A DNA stretch of 64,000 bases from an uncultured Caulobacterales bacterium (lineage in GTDB: Bacteria; Pseudomonadota; Alphaproteobacteria; Caulobacterales; Caulobacteraceae), in assembly GCA_903900155.1 (NCBI GenBank), contig CAIUMD010000030.1, positions 1 to 64,000 of the forward strand, written 5' to 3'. Position numbers and translations under genes: made by a program. Positions 52,185-60,490 of the stretch are shown here, piece by piece (the first letter of the stretch is position 1; each line of letters starts with the position of its first letter). The notes beneath the pieces are model-generated. The model searched no databases. It was given only the letters and a program-made list of their open reading frames with translations, and had not been told where the DNA came from.

Positions 52185-52538
52185 TCAGCCGGCCTTGTCC
52201 AGCGCCGCGATGTCCGCCTGAACATCCTTGATCAAGCCTAGGCAACGCTCGCCATCCGCCGCGGCGAGGTCGGGATCCTTACGCCCGGCGGCATAGGCCT
52301 TCGTCCACTCCGAAGCCAAGTAGCGCTGTGCCGCCGTCTGCGCATCACCGTCGGCGCCCGTGAACTTGGCGACCAGCTCGTCGGCCGTCTCCTTGGGGAA
52401 GTAACGCTCGCAACCGCCCACCATGTAGGCGAGCTCGCCGAGCAAGATCGCTCGCTTCTTGAATTGCTCGGGCGTCTCCGCGCCCGCCGCGCTGGCGCTC
52501 AAAGACAAGGCGACGGCGATCGTCAAGGCAGTGCGCAT
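52185..52538 (-). CDS. Small exported protein
   Basis: Unrecognised 117-residue protein with signal peptide MRTALTIAVALSLSASAAGA and a helical mature part (ETPEQFKKRAILLGELAYMVGGCERYF to AALDKAG). Its two cysteines (GGCERY and GERCLGL) are far apart and probably form a disulphide. A GGGGG tract precedes the ATG at 52538; an in-frame ATG four codons earlier is possible. No family is recognised. It is upstream of, and divergent from, proA. Confidence 0.72.
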   Translation of the reverse strand: MRTALTIAVALSLSASAAGAETPEQFKKRAILLGELAYMVGGCERYFPKETADELVAKFTGADGDAQTAAQRYLASEWTKAYAAGRKDPDLAAADGERCLGLIKDVQADIAALDKAG

Positions 52539-52710
52539 GCTTCCCCCCATAGGTGCAACGCCCTGCCTACTACCTCCCGGCGGCAGTGTCGACCCGGCGA
52601 GCCCACCAGACAAACTCCATCCGTTTTCAGACGAAGCCGGTTTCATCCTGCCCTGAAAGGGCCTAGGTAAGCCTCAACCTGAGCATAACTTACCACCAGG
52701 GACGAGGAAG

Positions 52711-53985
52711 ATGGACGACGCGGGCGCAAGCCTCCAGGCGACGATGGCGGGGATGGGCCGGACGGCTCGTGAGGGCGCGCGCGCGCTCCGCCTCGCCACG
52801 CCAGAGCAGCGCACCGCCGCCATTCAGGCCATGGCCGCCGCGATCCGCGAGGACGCCGCCGCCATCCTGACCGCCAACGCCAAGGACCTGGCCCGCGCCG
52901 GCGCCAACGGCCTGACCGCTCCCATGCAGGAGCGTCTGCTGCTGGACGACAAGCGCCTGGAAGGCGTGGCCGCCGGCGTGGAAGCGGTCGCCGCGATCCC
53001 CGATCCCATCGGCGTCGCCACCTCGCGCTGGACCCGGCCCAACGGCCTGGACATCGCCCGCGTCCGCACCCCGATCGGCGTCATCGCCATGATCTATGAG
53101 AGCCGCCCCAACGTGACCGCCGACGCGGCCGCGCTGTGCGTGCGCTCGGGCAATGCGGTGATCCTGCGCGGGGGGTCCGAATGCATCCACTCCAACCTCG
53201 CCATCCATGCCGCCATTGAACGCGGCTTGAAGGCCGCTGGCCTGCCCGCCGCCGCCGTCCAGATCGTCAAGACTCCGGACCGCGCCGCCGTCGGCGCGAT
53301 CCTATCAGGCCTGGACAAGGCCATTGACCTGATCATCCCGCGCGGCGGCAAGAGCCTGGTCGCCCGCGTCCAGGCTGAGGCCCGCGCCCCGGTGCTCGGC
53401 CACCTGGAAGGCCTGAACCATGTCTTCGTCCATGCCGGCGCGGACGTGAAGAAGGCCGTGGACATCGTCGTCAACGCCAAGCTGCGCCGGGTGTCGGTGT
53501 GCGGCGCGGCCGAGACCCTGCTGGTCGACAAGGCCGCCGCCGAACGCTTGCTCCCCCCGATCGCCGACGCCCTGATCAAGGCCGGCTGCGAGCTTCGTGG
53601 TGACACCGCCGCCCGCGCCATCGAGCCGACCATGAAGAAGGCGACCGTCGAGGACTGGACCACCGAATACCTGGCCCCGATCCTGGCCGTGGCCGTGGTC
53701 GACGGCGTGGCGGGCGCGGCCCAGCACATCGCCACCTACGGCTCGGGTCACACCGACGCGATCATCACCGAGGACACGGCCGCGGCCGAGGCCTTCGTGA
53801 CGGCGGTCGACAGCGCCATCGTGCTGGTCAACGCCTCGACCCAGTTCGCCGACGGCGGCGAATTCGGTTTCGGGGCCGAGATCGGCATCGCCACCGACAA
53901 GCTTCATGCCCGCGGCCCGGTGGGGGCCGAGCAACTGACGACGTTCAAATATGTGGTTCGCGGGACCGGCCAGACTCGTCCCTGA
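52711..53985 (+). CDS. proA: Glutamate-5-semialdehyde dehydrogenase (gamma-glutamyl phosphate reductase)
   Basis: Reduces gamma-glutamyl phosphate to glutamate semialdehyde with NADPH in proline synthesis. The 424-residue aldehyde-dehydrogenase-fold enzyme contains [33 protein letters not shown] and the catalytic Cys in [15 protein letters not shown]. It precedes nadD, overlapping it by 35 bases. proB is not in the window. The gene order proA-nadD-rsfS-rlmH is common in alphaproteobacteria. Confidence 0.97.
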   Translation: MDDAGASLQATMAGMGRTAREGARALRLATPEQRTAAIQAMAAAIREDAAAILTANAKDLARAGANGLTAPMQERLLLDDKRLEGVAAGVEAVAAIPDPIGVATSRWTRPNGLDIARVRTPIGVIAMIYESRPNVTADAAALCVRSGNAVILRGGSECIHSNLAIHAAIERGLKAAGLPAAAVQIVKTPDRAAVGAILSGLDKAIDLIIPRGGKSLVARVQAEARAPVLGHLEGLNHVFVHAGADVKKAVDIVVNAKLRRVSVCGAAETLLVDKAAAERLLPPIADALIKAGCELRGDTAARAIEPTMKKATVEDWTTEYLAPILAVAVVDGVAGAAQHIATYGSGHTDAIITEDTAAAEAFVTAVDSAIVLVNASTQFADGGEFGFGAEIGIATDKLHARGPVGAEQLTTFKYVVRGTGQTRP

Positions 53986-54607
53986 GGCCGGCCGGCCGAG
54001 CGCGCAACGCCTGGGGTTCCACCTGGAGCCCGGGATGCGCGTCGGCCTGTTCGGCGGCAGCTTCAACCCGGCGCACGAGGGCCACGCCCACGTGGCCGAG
54101 ACGGCCATGCGCCGCCTGGAGCTGGACCGCGTCATCTGGCTGGTGTCGCCGCAGAACCCGCTGAAGTCGGCGGCCGAGACCCGCCCCGTCGCCGAACGCA
54201 TGGCCAATGCCCGCCGCTGGGCGCGCGGCTCGGGGATGATCGTCTCGGACGCCGAGACGCGGCTGGGCTCGCAATACACGATCGACACCCTGCGGGTCCT
54301 GCGAGCGCGCTATCCCGGCGTGAAGTTCGTCTGGGTGATGGGCGCCGACAGCCTGGCCACCTTCCACCGCTGGCGGGGCTGGACCCAGATCATGCGTGAA
54401 GTCCCCGTGGCGGTGATCTCCCGCCCGTGGATCGCGCTGCGGGCTCGCACCGCCCCGGCCGCCCGCCGCTTCGCCTTCGCCCGCTGGCCCGCCAGCGCCG
54501 CCGCCAAGCTGCCGGACGCCAAGTCGCCGGCCTGGGTCTATCTGACGGGGCCGCTGAATTTTGCCTCGTCCACGGCGATGCGGGCGCGGCAGAAGGGCGT
54601 GAAGTAG
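53951..54607 (+). CDS. nadD: Nicotinate-nucleotide adenylyltransferase
   Basis: Adenylates nicotinate mononucleotide on the route to NAD. The 218-residue protein carries the phosphate-binding [14 protein letters not shown] with the HxGH motif and the C-terminal SSTAMR of the ISxTxxR motif. The ATG at 53951 overlaps proA by 35 bases and matches the N-terminal extension of alphaproteobacterial enzymes. An alternative ATG at 54035, with GGAG six bases upstream, begins right at [10 protein letters not shown]. Either start gives the complete domain. Confidence 0.94.
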   Translation: MWFAGPARLVPEAGRPSAQRLGFHLEPGMRVGLFGGSFNPAHEGHAHVAETAMRRLELDRVIWLVSPQNPLKSAAETRPVAERMANARRWARGSGMIVSDAETRLGSQYTIDTLRVLRARYPGVKFVWVMGADSLATFHRWRGWTQIMREVPVAVISRPWIALRARTAPAARRFAFARWPASAAAKLPDAKSPAWVYLTGPLNFASSTAMRARQKGVK

Positions 54608-54707
54608 AGCCCATAGCCCCGCTTCCAGGCGTTGCCCGAAAGCCTCGGCTGAAGCCGGCGATCGCCGTTCGGCCATCACCCTCTCACTTTTCGCCCAATT
54701 CCGTGCT

Positions 54708-55178
54708 ATGGGGGATATCCACAGCGACCCCATAAGGAGCAATACGCTGCGTAGCGACCCCGCGCTTAGTGCGCACGAAGGCCCGGCCGGCGCCGAGTCC
54801 TCGACTGAATCCCCGGGCCTGAGTCTGCCCCTGGACCTGAAAGCGCTGGAGCGCCTGATCCTGGAACGCCTCGACGACGACAAGGCGCAGGACATCGTCC
54901 ACATCGACCTGGCGGACAAGAGCTCGGTCGCCGACAGCCTGATCGTGGCGTCGGGCCGTTCGCACCGTCACGTCGGCGCTCTGGCCGACCACCTGCTGCG
55001 GGCGCTGAAGGAAAACGGTTACGGCAAGGCGCGGGTCGAAGGCCTGCCGCATTGCGACTGGGTGCTGATCGACGCCGGCGACGTCGTCATCCACCTGTTC
55101 CGCCCCGAAGTGCGCAGCTTCTACAACATCGAGAAGATCTGGGCCGTCGACGCCCCGCACCGTACGGCCGCGAACTGA
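54708..55178 (+). CDS. rsfS: Ribosomal silencing factor RsfS
   Basis: Binds ribosomal protein L14 and blocks subunit joining when nutrients are limited. The 156-residue protein has the RsfS domain from about 48 (ALERLILERLDDDKAQDIVHIDLADKSSVADSLIVASGRS) to EVRSFYNIEKIW. The N-terminal 45 residues are variable. ATG at 54708 has no ribosome-binding site; TAAGGAG at about 54733-54739 lies seven bases before an in-frame CTG at 54747, so a CTG start is worth testing. The order nadD-rsfS-rlmH is conserved. Confidence 0.93.
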   Translation: MGDIHSDPIRSNTLRSDPALSAHEGPAGAESSTESPGLSLPLDLKALERLILERLDDDKAQDIVHIDLADKSSVADSLIVASGRSHRHVGALADHLLRALKENGYGKARVEGLPHCDWVLIDAGDVVIHLFRPEVRSFYNIEKIWAVDAPHRTAAN

Positions 55179-55190
55179 TCTGCCTAGCGA

Positions 55191-55311
55191 CCTCGTCCCC
55201 TCGGGTCGCGCCGACGCGCGGCCCGCCCGAGGGCAAGCTTCCAAGCTCAGGATGAGGTCTACTGAAGGCGCCATTGAAACCCTCACCCTGAGCCTGTCGA
55301 AGGGCGAGGGT
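55191..55311. repeat. Palindromic intergenic repeat, family B copy 2
   Basis: Carries CAAGCTCAGGATGAGG and CCTCACCCTGAGCCTGTCG, facing each other, and a CTCGGGTCGCG/GGCCCGCCCGAG hairpin on the left. It resembles the copy at 8469-8569 with the order of parts changed (in the reverse orientation). It separates rsfS from rlmH. Confidence 0.72.
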
Positions 55312-55328
55312 TTCAACGCACTCCTCCC

Positions 55329-55793
55329 ATGAAGATCACCATCCTCACCGTCGGGAAACTGGGCCGCATGGTCGAGGCGCAGCTGGCCGTGGACTATGCG
55401 TCCCGCGCCACCGCCTCGGGCCGCGCCCTGGCCCTGGGCCCGGTCGAGATCGTCGAGGTCGAGGCCAGAAATCCCGGCAAGGCCGCGGAGGCCGAGGTGC
55501 TGCGCCCGCACCTTGAGGGCGCCTATGTCATCGCCTGCGACGAGCACGGCAAGGCCTGGAAAAGCCGCGCCTTCGCCGGCCGCCTGGCCAAGCTGCGCGA
55601 TGATGGGAACCGACGCGTCGTGTTCCTGATCGGCGGGGCCGACGGCCTGGATCCCTCGATCCTGTCGACCGCGAACGAGACCATGGCCTTCGGGATCCAG
55701 ACCTGGCCGCACGCCATGGCCCGGGCCATGCTGGCCGAGCAGATCTATCGCGCCGCCACCATCCTGTCGGGCTCGCCCTACCACAGGGATTAG
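55329..55793 (+). CDS. rlmH: 23S rRNA pseudouridine-1915 N3-methyltransferase
   Basis: Methylates pseudouridine 1915 in helix 69 of 23S rRNA with SAM. The 154-residue SPOUT protein has the knot motifs FLIGGADGLDPSIL and WPHAMARAMLAEQIYRAATI and ends in the characteristic SGSPYHRD. It follows rsfS as in most proteobacteria, here with a repeat inserted between, and precedes the EnvC-like gene by 15 bases. Confidence 0.96.
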   Translation: MKITILTVGKLGRMVEAQLAVDYASRATASGRALALGPVEIVEVEARNPGKAAEAEVLRPHLEGAYVIACDEHGKAWKSRAFAGRLAKLRDDGNRRVVFLIGGADGLDPSILSTANETMAFGIQTWPHAMARAMLAEQIYRAATILSGSPYHRD

Positions 55794-55808
55794 GGCAGTA
55801 AGAGCGCG

Positions 55809-56864
55809 ATGCTTCGCCGCCCCCTGGTCATCGGTCTTCTGGTCGCCGCCCTCGCCGTCCCCACGGCCGTGGTCGGCTGGCAGCGCGCCGACCGGGCGGT
55901 GGAAGCCCAGCGCGCCAAGGACCGCCAGACCGCCGCCGACACCCGCCGCGAAATCCAGGACCTGCGGACCGAACTGGACCGCCTGGACCACGCCCGCATC
56001 ACCGCCGGGGCCGATGTCGACGCCAAGCGCGCGCGGCTCGAGGCCCTGAACGCTCGCGAGCGCGCGATCCTGGCCGACCTGGGCGTCAACCGGCAGCGGC
56101 TGTCGCTCTTGCTGTCGGCCCTGCAGCTGTTCCGCCGCGATCCGCCGCCGGCCCTCTTGGTGGCGCCCGACAACGCCCGTGACGCGGTGCGGGCCGCGAT
56201 CCTGATCCGGGCCATGACGCCGGACCTGCAACGCCGCGCCGACGCCTATGCCCGCCAGGCGACCGCCGTCGGGACCCTGCGCCGCGAAGCCGCCGCCGCC
56301 TCGGCCGAACTCTTCACCGCCGAGAGCGTGGTCGCCGACCGCAAGGGCGAGATCGAGCGCCTGATCATCGAGAAGACCCAGCTGGAGCGCGCCTACGCCC
56401 AGGAAGCCCTGACCGAGGAGAACGAACTGCGCACCCTGGGCGTGCTGACCGACGGCCTGGGCCGCGTGGAGGCGACGGGGCCGCTGCACCTGCGCAGTCC
56501 CGCCGCCGGGGCCATCGTCCGCCGCTTCGGCGCCGAGATGCCGGCCGGCGGCAAGTCGCCCGGCCTGACCCTGCGCGTCGACAAGGGCCTGACCGTCACC
56601 GCCCCCGCCGCCGGAACCGTCGAATATGCCGGCGCGCTGAATGGCTGGGGCGCGGTGCTGATCTTGCGCTCCCAAGGCGCCTACCACCTCGTCCTGGCCG
56701 GTCTGGACCAGATAACAGCGGTACAAGGACAATCTGTCGCGGCGGGCGCCCCCATCGGGAAGATGCCGGATCATGTATCTTCCGATCCGGAGCTCTATCT
56801 GGAGGTCCGCGAGAACGGCGAGCCGGCCGATCCGGAGCGCTGGCTGAAACAAGAGTCGCGATAG
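55809..56864 (+). CDS. EnvC-like murein hydrolase activator, degenerate LytM domain
   Basis: A 351-residue protein with an N-terminal signal peptide or anchor, a long coiled coil (about 30-200, rich in Arg/Glu/Ala/Leu), and a C-terminal LytM/M23-fold domain (about 235-351). The catalytic zinc ligands are missing: the HxxxD site reads GLTLRVD, the HxH site reads LYLEV. It should therefore activate amidases, as EnvC and NlpD do, rather than cut peptidoglycan. In Caulobacter the family includes the LytM factors DipM and LdpF, so septal wall splitting is the likely process. It is followed by ctpA. Confidence 0.88.
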   Translation: MLRRPLVIGLLVAALAVPTAVVGWQRADRAVEAQRAKDRQTAADTRREIQDLRTELDRLDHARITAGADVDAKRARLEALNARERAILADLGVNRQRLSLLLSALQLFRRDPPPALLVAPDNARDAVRAAILIRAMTPDLQRRADAYARQATAVGTLRREAAAASAELFTAESVVADRKGEIERLIIEKTQLERAYAQEALTEENELRTLGVLTDGLGRVEATGPLHLRSPAAGAIVRRFGAEMPAGGKSPGLTLRVDKGLTVTAPAAGTVEYAGALNGWGAVLILRSQGAYHLVLAGLDQITAVQGQSVAAGAPIGKMPDHVSSDPELYLEVRENGEPADPERWLKQESR

Positions 56865-56883
56865 ACGGCTTTTTCAGTAATGG

Positions 56884-56907
56884 TGGCCGTAATTAAACCT
56901 ACGGCCA
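56884..56907. promoter_or_regulatory. Inverted repeat between EnvC-like gene and ctpA
   Basis: Perfect arms TGGCCGTA and TACGGCCA with an eight-base AT-rich loop, 20 bases after the EnvC-like stop and 70 bases before the ctpA start. No T-tract follows, so an operator or RNA processing site is more likely than a terminator. Confidence 0.4.
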
Positions 56908-56976
56908 TCCTCAGGGTTGGATGGGGCTAAAATCGTTTGCGACGCCGCGCGTCGCCAGGGAGCCTTCTGGGCCTTA

Positions 56977-58365
56977 ATGCGCAAGTATCTGCTCATCGGA
57001 GTTTCGGCTTTCGTCCTCGGCGCAGGCGCCATGGCTTACGTCAGTCCCATCGCCCAGGCGAACAACGCCCCCAAGACCAAGACCTACAAGATGCTGGAGC
57101 TGTTCGGCGACGTGCTGGGCACGGTCGAGGACCAGTACGTCACCGAGGTCGACGACAAGAAACTGATCGAGGCGGCCCTGGACGGCATGCTGACCAGCCT
57201 GGACCCGCACTCGGGTTACCTGTCGCCCGACAGCTATGAGGACATGCAGGACACCACGCGCGGCGAATATGGCGGCCTGGGCATCGAGGTCACCAGCGAG
57301 GACGGCGTCGTGAAGGTCATCTCGCCGATGGACGGCACCCCGGCCTCGCGCGCGGGCATCCAGGCCGGCGACTACATCACCGCGGTCAACGGCCAGAGCG
57401 TTCTGGGCCTGACGGTCACCGAGGCCGTCAAGCAGATGCGCGGCACGGCCGGCGAAGGCGTCACCCTGACCATCGCTCGCGACAAGACCGATCCGTTCGA
57501 CGTCAAGCTGGTCCGCGAGGTGATCAAGCCCAAGGCCGCCATCGCCCGCATGGAAGGCGACTACGGCTATGTGCGCCTGCCCGGCTTCAACGAGAAGGCC
57601 ACCGACGCCCTGGTCAGCTCGATCAGCGACCTGAAGGCCAAGAACCCCAAGATGAAGGGCCTGATCCTCGACCTGCGGAACAATCCGGGCGGCCTCCTGG
57701 ATCAGGCCGTCGGCGTCGCCGACGTGTTCCTGGACGGCGGCGAGGTGGTCAGCCAGCGCGGCCGCGATCCGCGCAACATCCAGCGCTACAACGCCCGCGC
57801 GGGCGACATGCTGAACGGCCTGCCGATGGTGGTGCTGATCAACCAGGGCTCGGCCTCGGCCGCTGAAATCGTCGCCGGCGCCCTGCAGGATCGCCACCGC
57901 GCCGAACTGGTCGGCCTGACCAGCTTCGGCAAGGGCTCGGTGCAGACCGTGATCCCGCTGCGCGGCGGGGCCGACGGCGCCCTGAAGCTGACCACGGCCA
58001 AGTACTTCACGCCGTCGGGCCGCTCGATTCAGAAGACCGGCATCGCCCCGGACCTCGAGGTCGCCCAGACCCGCGACCAGGCCCAGGACATCGCCAACCG
58101 CGTGTGGTTCAGCGAGGCCAGCTTCAAGAACGCGCTGAACGCCGACGAGGGCAAGACCCGCGTCGCGCCGCACGCGCCGGCCGAAGCCCCGCCGACCGCC
58201 TTCGACGACAAGAAGGGCGACTTCCAGCTGCAACGCGCCATCGCCGTGCTGCAGTCGGGCGGCGTGGCCAATACGCCCAAGCTGCCGAAGCCGGCGGCCA
58301 AGGTCGCCGAGGTCACCGCCAAGGCCGCCGCGGCGGCCGGCAAGCCGGTCACCGAGAACAAGTAA
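56977..58365 (+). CDS. ctpA: C-terminal processing serine protease CtpA (S41 family)
   Basis: A periplasmic protease of 462 residues. N-terminal signal anchor (RKYLLIGVSAFVLGAGAMAY), PDZ domain at about 95-180 (GEYGGLGIEVT, AGDYITAVNG), and a S41 domain with the catalytic dyad Ser294 in GSASAAEI and Lys319 in TSFGKGS. ATG at 56977 starts the anchor; an earlier one at 56917 adds an unsupported leader. The C-terminus has a Pro/Ala/Lys tail. CtpA trims cell-wall hydrolases and other secreted proteins. EnvC-like factor and CtpA are adjacent in many alphaproteobacteria. Confidence 0.95.
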   Translation: MRKYLLIGVSAFVLGAGAMAYVSPIAQANNAPKTKTYKMLELFGDVLGTVEDQYVTEVDDKKLIEAALDGMLTSLDPHSGYLSPDSYEDMQDTTRGEYGGLGIEVTSEDGVVKVISPMDGTPASRAGIQAGDYITAVNGQSVLGLTVTEAVKQMRGTAGEGVTLTIARDKTDPFDVKLVREVIKPKAAIARMEGDYGYVRLPGFNEKATDALVSSISDLKAKNPKMKGLILDLRNNPGGLLDQAVGVADVFLDGGEVVSQRGRDPRNIQRYNARAGDMLNGLPMVVLINQGSASAAEIVAGALQDRHRAELVGLTSFGKGSVQTVIPLRGGADGALKLTTAKYFTPSGRSIQKTGIAPDLEVAQTRDQAQDIANRVWFSEASFKNALNADEGKTRVAPHAPAEAPPTAFDDKKGDFQLQRAIAVLQSGGVANTPKLPKPAAKVAEVTAKAAAAAGKPVTENK

Positions 58366-58390
58366 GGCTCTCGGCCTTGCGCAAGATCAG

Positions 58391-58424
58391 CGCCGCTCCG
58401 GGAAACCGGGGCGGCGTTTTTCGT
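58391..58424 (+). terminator. Rho-independent terminator after ctpA
   Basis: Arms CGCCGCTCCGG (58391-58401) and CCGGGGCGGCG (58406-58416), one wobble pair, GAAA loop, followed by TTTTTCGTTT. Strong plus-strand terminator. Confidence 0.9.
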
Positions 58425-58434
58425 TTCTGACCCT

Positions 58435-58537
58435 AGAGCCCTTTCCGATTTGATCGAAACGATCAGTCGGATAAAAAGGGCTCTCAATCAAAGACCTGGA
58501 GCATTTCACCGAGCCGTTCGGATCGGAAAATGCTCTA
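58435..58537. repeat. Intergenic repeat, family D copy 2 (GAGCATTTTC type)
   Basis: First hairpin AGAGCCCTTT (58435-58444) with AAAAGGGCTCT (58474-58484). A second has GAGCATTT and AAAATGCTC at 58499-58534. It matches the two-hairpin layout of the copy at 24562-24648. The second half ends close to the gene fragment at 58546. Confidence 0.7.
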
Positions 58538-58545
58538 GCGAGAGG

Positions 58546-58665
58546 CCGTATTCGACAAAGGCCGTCTCGCGCGCCTCGCCGCCAGGCCTCGTCCTTGGCT
58601 TCGGCCAGATCGAAGCCGACCGCATAGACGAAGCCTTACGCCGGCTGGCCCAAGCCATCGACTAG
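58546..58665 (+). pseudogene. C-terminal remnant resembling a MocR/GntR aminotransferase-type regulator
   Basis: Forty codons ending at TAG 58663-58665 encode ASPPGLVLGFGQ, then IEADRIDEALRRLAQAID. This is the ending typical of PLP-aminotransferase regulators of the MocR type and of class I aminotransferases (GLxLGFxxLxxxxIxEGVRRLAxAL). No start codon or N-terminal domain is present: directly upstream is the family D repeat. The best reading is a gene remnant. Chance resemblance is possible because the segment is short. Confidence 0.45.
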
Positions 58666-58752
58666 CCGCGACGTCGCGCCGCGCCATGAGCGGGCTTCGG
58701 CAGCATCTTGTTAACCATATGTTCGAAGCTTCCCGACTAGCCTGAGCGGGTC

Positions 58753-59934
58753 ATGGCCGTCACCTTCTCGCGCAAGCCCGCCTATGCCGCCGCCGCGCCC
58801 GCTTCGGGCGGGACCGGCGACCTGCGCGCCAAGCTGATGGCGGCCGTCAGCAACCCTTACATCGCCGCCAGCGGCGCGGCCGTGCTGTTCCTGGCCTCGC
58901 TGGCCACCCTGGTGCTGATCACCAGCGACCCACACGCCGGCTCGCCGGTGATTCGCCTGCCGCTGACCAAGATCGGCGCCACCAAGAACATTCCCGAAGG
59001 CTGGCGCGAGGCGCTGGGCGGCGATCCCGCCCACGAGGCCGAGTTCACGCCGGGCCAGATGGGCCTGTCGCGCAATCCGTTCGCCCCCATCCCGACCGAG
59101 GCCGAAGAGGCGCCGCCGGCCGAGGGCCTGGCCAACCTGCCACCGATCCAGCAGGGCCCGGGCCTGGCCCAGGCCCCGATCGCCGGCCTGACCGCGCCCG
59201 GTCCCGGCGGCGGCCCGCTGCCGATCATCGGCGCGGATGGCCGCACCGCCGCCGAGGCCTATGCCCGTCCGTTCCAGCCCAATGGCCGCCCCAAGGTGTC
59301 GGTGGTCATCGGCGGCCTGGGCCTCAACGCCCAGACCACCCGCGCGGCGATCGAGACCCTGCCGGGCGAGATCACCCTGTCGTTCGCGCCCTATGCCGAG
59401 GGCCTGCAAGGCTGGATCGACCTGGCCCGCGCCCACGGCCACGAGGTGCTGCTCGAGACCCCGATGGAGCCGGCCGACTATCCGGCCAACGACCCGGGCC
59501 CCTACACCCTGATCGCCGCCAACCGGCCCGAAGACACCGTGCGCAAGCTGGAATGGCTGATGTCGCGCGCCACCGGCTATTTCGGCCTGTCCAACTATCT
59601 GGGCGCCCGCTTCGTCGACAACGACCAGGCGATGACCACCTTCAATGGCGTGCTGAAAGCCCGCGGCCTGGCCTTCGTCGACGACGGCCTGGCCGCACGC
59701 CGCGCCGGCCCGATCCCCCGCGCCTCGGCCGACCGCGTCATCGACGACGAGCTGTCGGCCGGCGCCATCGACACCCAGCTGCGCGCGCTGGAGAACGGCG
59801 CGGCCGGTCGCGGCCAGTCGCTGGGCTCGGGCTTCGCCTATCCGGTGACCATCACCCAGGTGCGCATCTGGGCCGCCGGCCTGCAGGCTCGCGGTTTGCA
59901 GCTGGCTCCGGCTTCCGCGCTCGCCCATCGCTAG
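58753..59934 (+). CDS. Divergent polysaccharide deacetylase, YibQ type
   Basis: A 393-residue protein with one N-terminal span (about 38-58), a long Pro/Ala/Gly linker to about 175, and a C-terminal domain of the divergent polysaccharide deacetylase family (DUF610/YibQ): KVSVVIGGLGLNAQTTRAAIETLP, LSFAPYAEGLQGWIDLARAHGHEVLLETPMEP and FVDDGLAARR. The catalytic Asp-His-His is altered as usual in this branch, so activity on peptidoglycan or another sugar is unproven. It follows ctpA and precedes rppH, a recurrent alphaproteobacterial order. Confidence 0.9.
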   Translation: MAVTFSRKPAYAAAAPASGGTGDLRAKLMAAVSNPYIAASGAAVLFLASLATLVLITSDPHAGSPVIRLPLTKIGATKNIPEGWREALGGDPAHEAEFTPGQMGLSRNPFAPIPTEAEEAPPAEGLANLPPIQQGPGLAQAPIAGLTAPGPGGGPLPIIGADGRTAAEAYARPFQPNGRPKVSVVIGGLGLNAQTTRAAIETLPGEITLSFAPYAEGLQGWIDLARAHGHEVLLETPMEPADYPANDPGPYTLIAANRPEDTVRKLEWLMSRATGYFGLSNYLGARFVDNDQAMTTFNGVLKARGLAFVDDGLAARRAGPIPRASADRVIDDELSAGAIDTQLRALENGAAGRGQSLGSGFAYPVTITQVRIWAAGLQARGLQLAPASALAHR

Positions 59935-59972
59935 ACTGGCGCGCCGCCAGAAGTCGTGGAACAACGCTCGGC

Positions 59973-60461
59973 ATGACCGAGCGTGAGTATCCCAAGCATC
60001 GTCCCAATGTCGGCGTGGTCCTGTTCCACCCCGACGGCCGCGTATGGCTGGGCCGCCGCTATCGCCAGGCGCCGCCGTACAACTGGCAATTCCCGCAGGG
60101 CGGGGTCGACGACGGCGAGGACCTGGAAGCCGCCGCCCGTCGCGAGCTAGCCGAAGAGACCGGCGTCACCTCCGTGGCGCTGCTGGGCCGCACCGAGGGC
60201 TGGATCGCCTACGACTTCCCGCCCGAGATCCTGGCCGACAAGAAACACTCGCGCGGCTGGCTGGGTCAAAAGCAAGTCTGGTTCGCCTATCGCTTCATCG
60301 GCGAGGAGTCCGAGATCGATCTCGAGGCTGACGAACACATCGAGTTCGACGCCTGGAAATGGGGCAGGCTCGACGAAACGCCCGAACTGATCGTACCCTT
60401 CAAGCGTGGCGTCTACGAAGCAGTGGTCGCCGCTTTCGCGGGGTACGCGCGCGGCGCCTGA
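59973..60461 (+). CDS. rppH: RNA pyrophosphohydrolase
   Basis: A 162-residue Nudix hydrolase that removes pyrophosphate from the 5' ends of mRNAs and starts their decay; also acts on diadenosine polyphosphates. The Nudix box GGVDDGEDLEAAARRELAEETGV is complete with all Glu residues. WQFPQGG precedes it as in RppH. The downstream KQVWFAYRF and EFDAWKWGRLDETPELIVPFKRGVY fit the family. The ATG at 59973 has no strong ribosome-binding site. It lies between the deacetylase and the hydrolase gene. Confidence 0.95.
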   Translation: MTEREYPKHRPNVGVVLFHPDGRVWLGRRYRQAPPYNWQFPQGGVDDGEDLEAAARRELAEETGVTSVALLGRTEGWIAYDFPPEILADKKHSRGWLGQKQVWFAYRFIGEESEIDLEADEHIEFDAWKWGRLDETPELIVPFKRGVYEAVVAAFAGYARGA

Positions 60462-60490
60462 TTGGGCGCGGCGGCGCGGGGGAGAACGGT

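Noticed and set aside
54684..56852. Antisense open frame of 722 codons
   Set aside because: It covers rsfS, rlmH and the EnvC-like gene, all recognisable on the plus strand; composition is Gly/Arg/Gln-rich without family motifs.
58450..58665. A 71-codon plus-strand gene
   Set aside because: Its N-terminal half is the family D repeat; only the C-terminal part resembles protein, so it is listed as a remnant.
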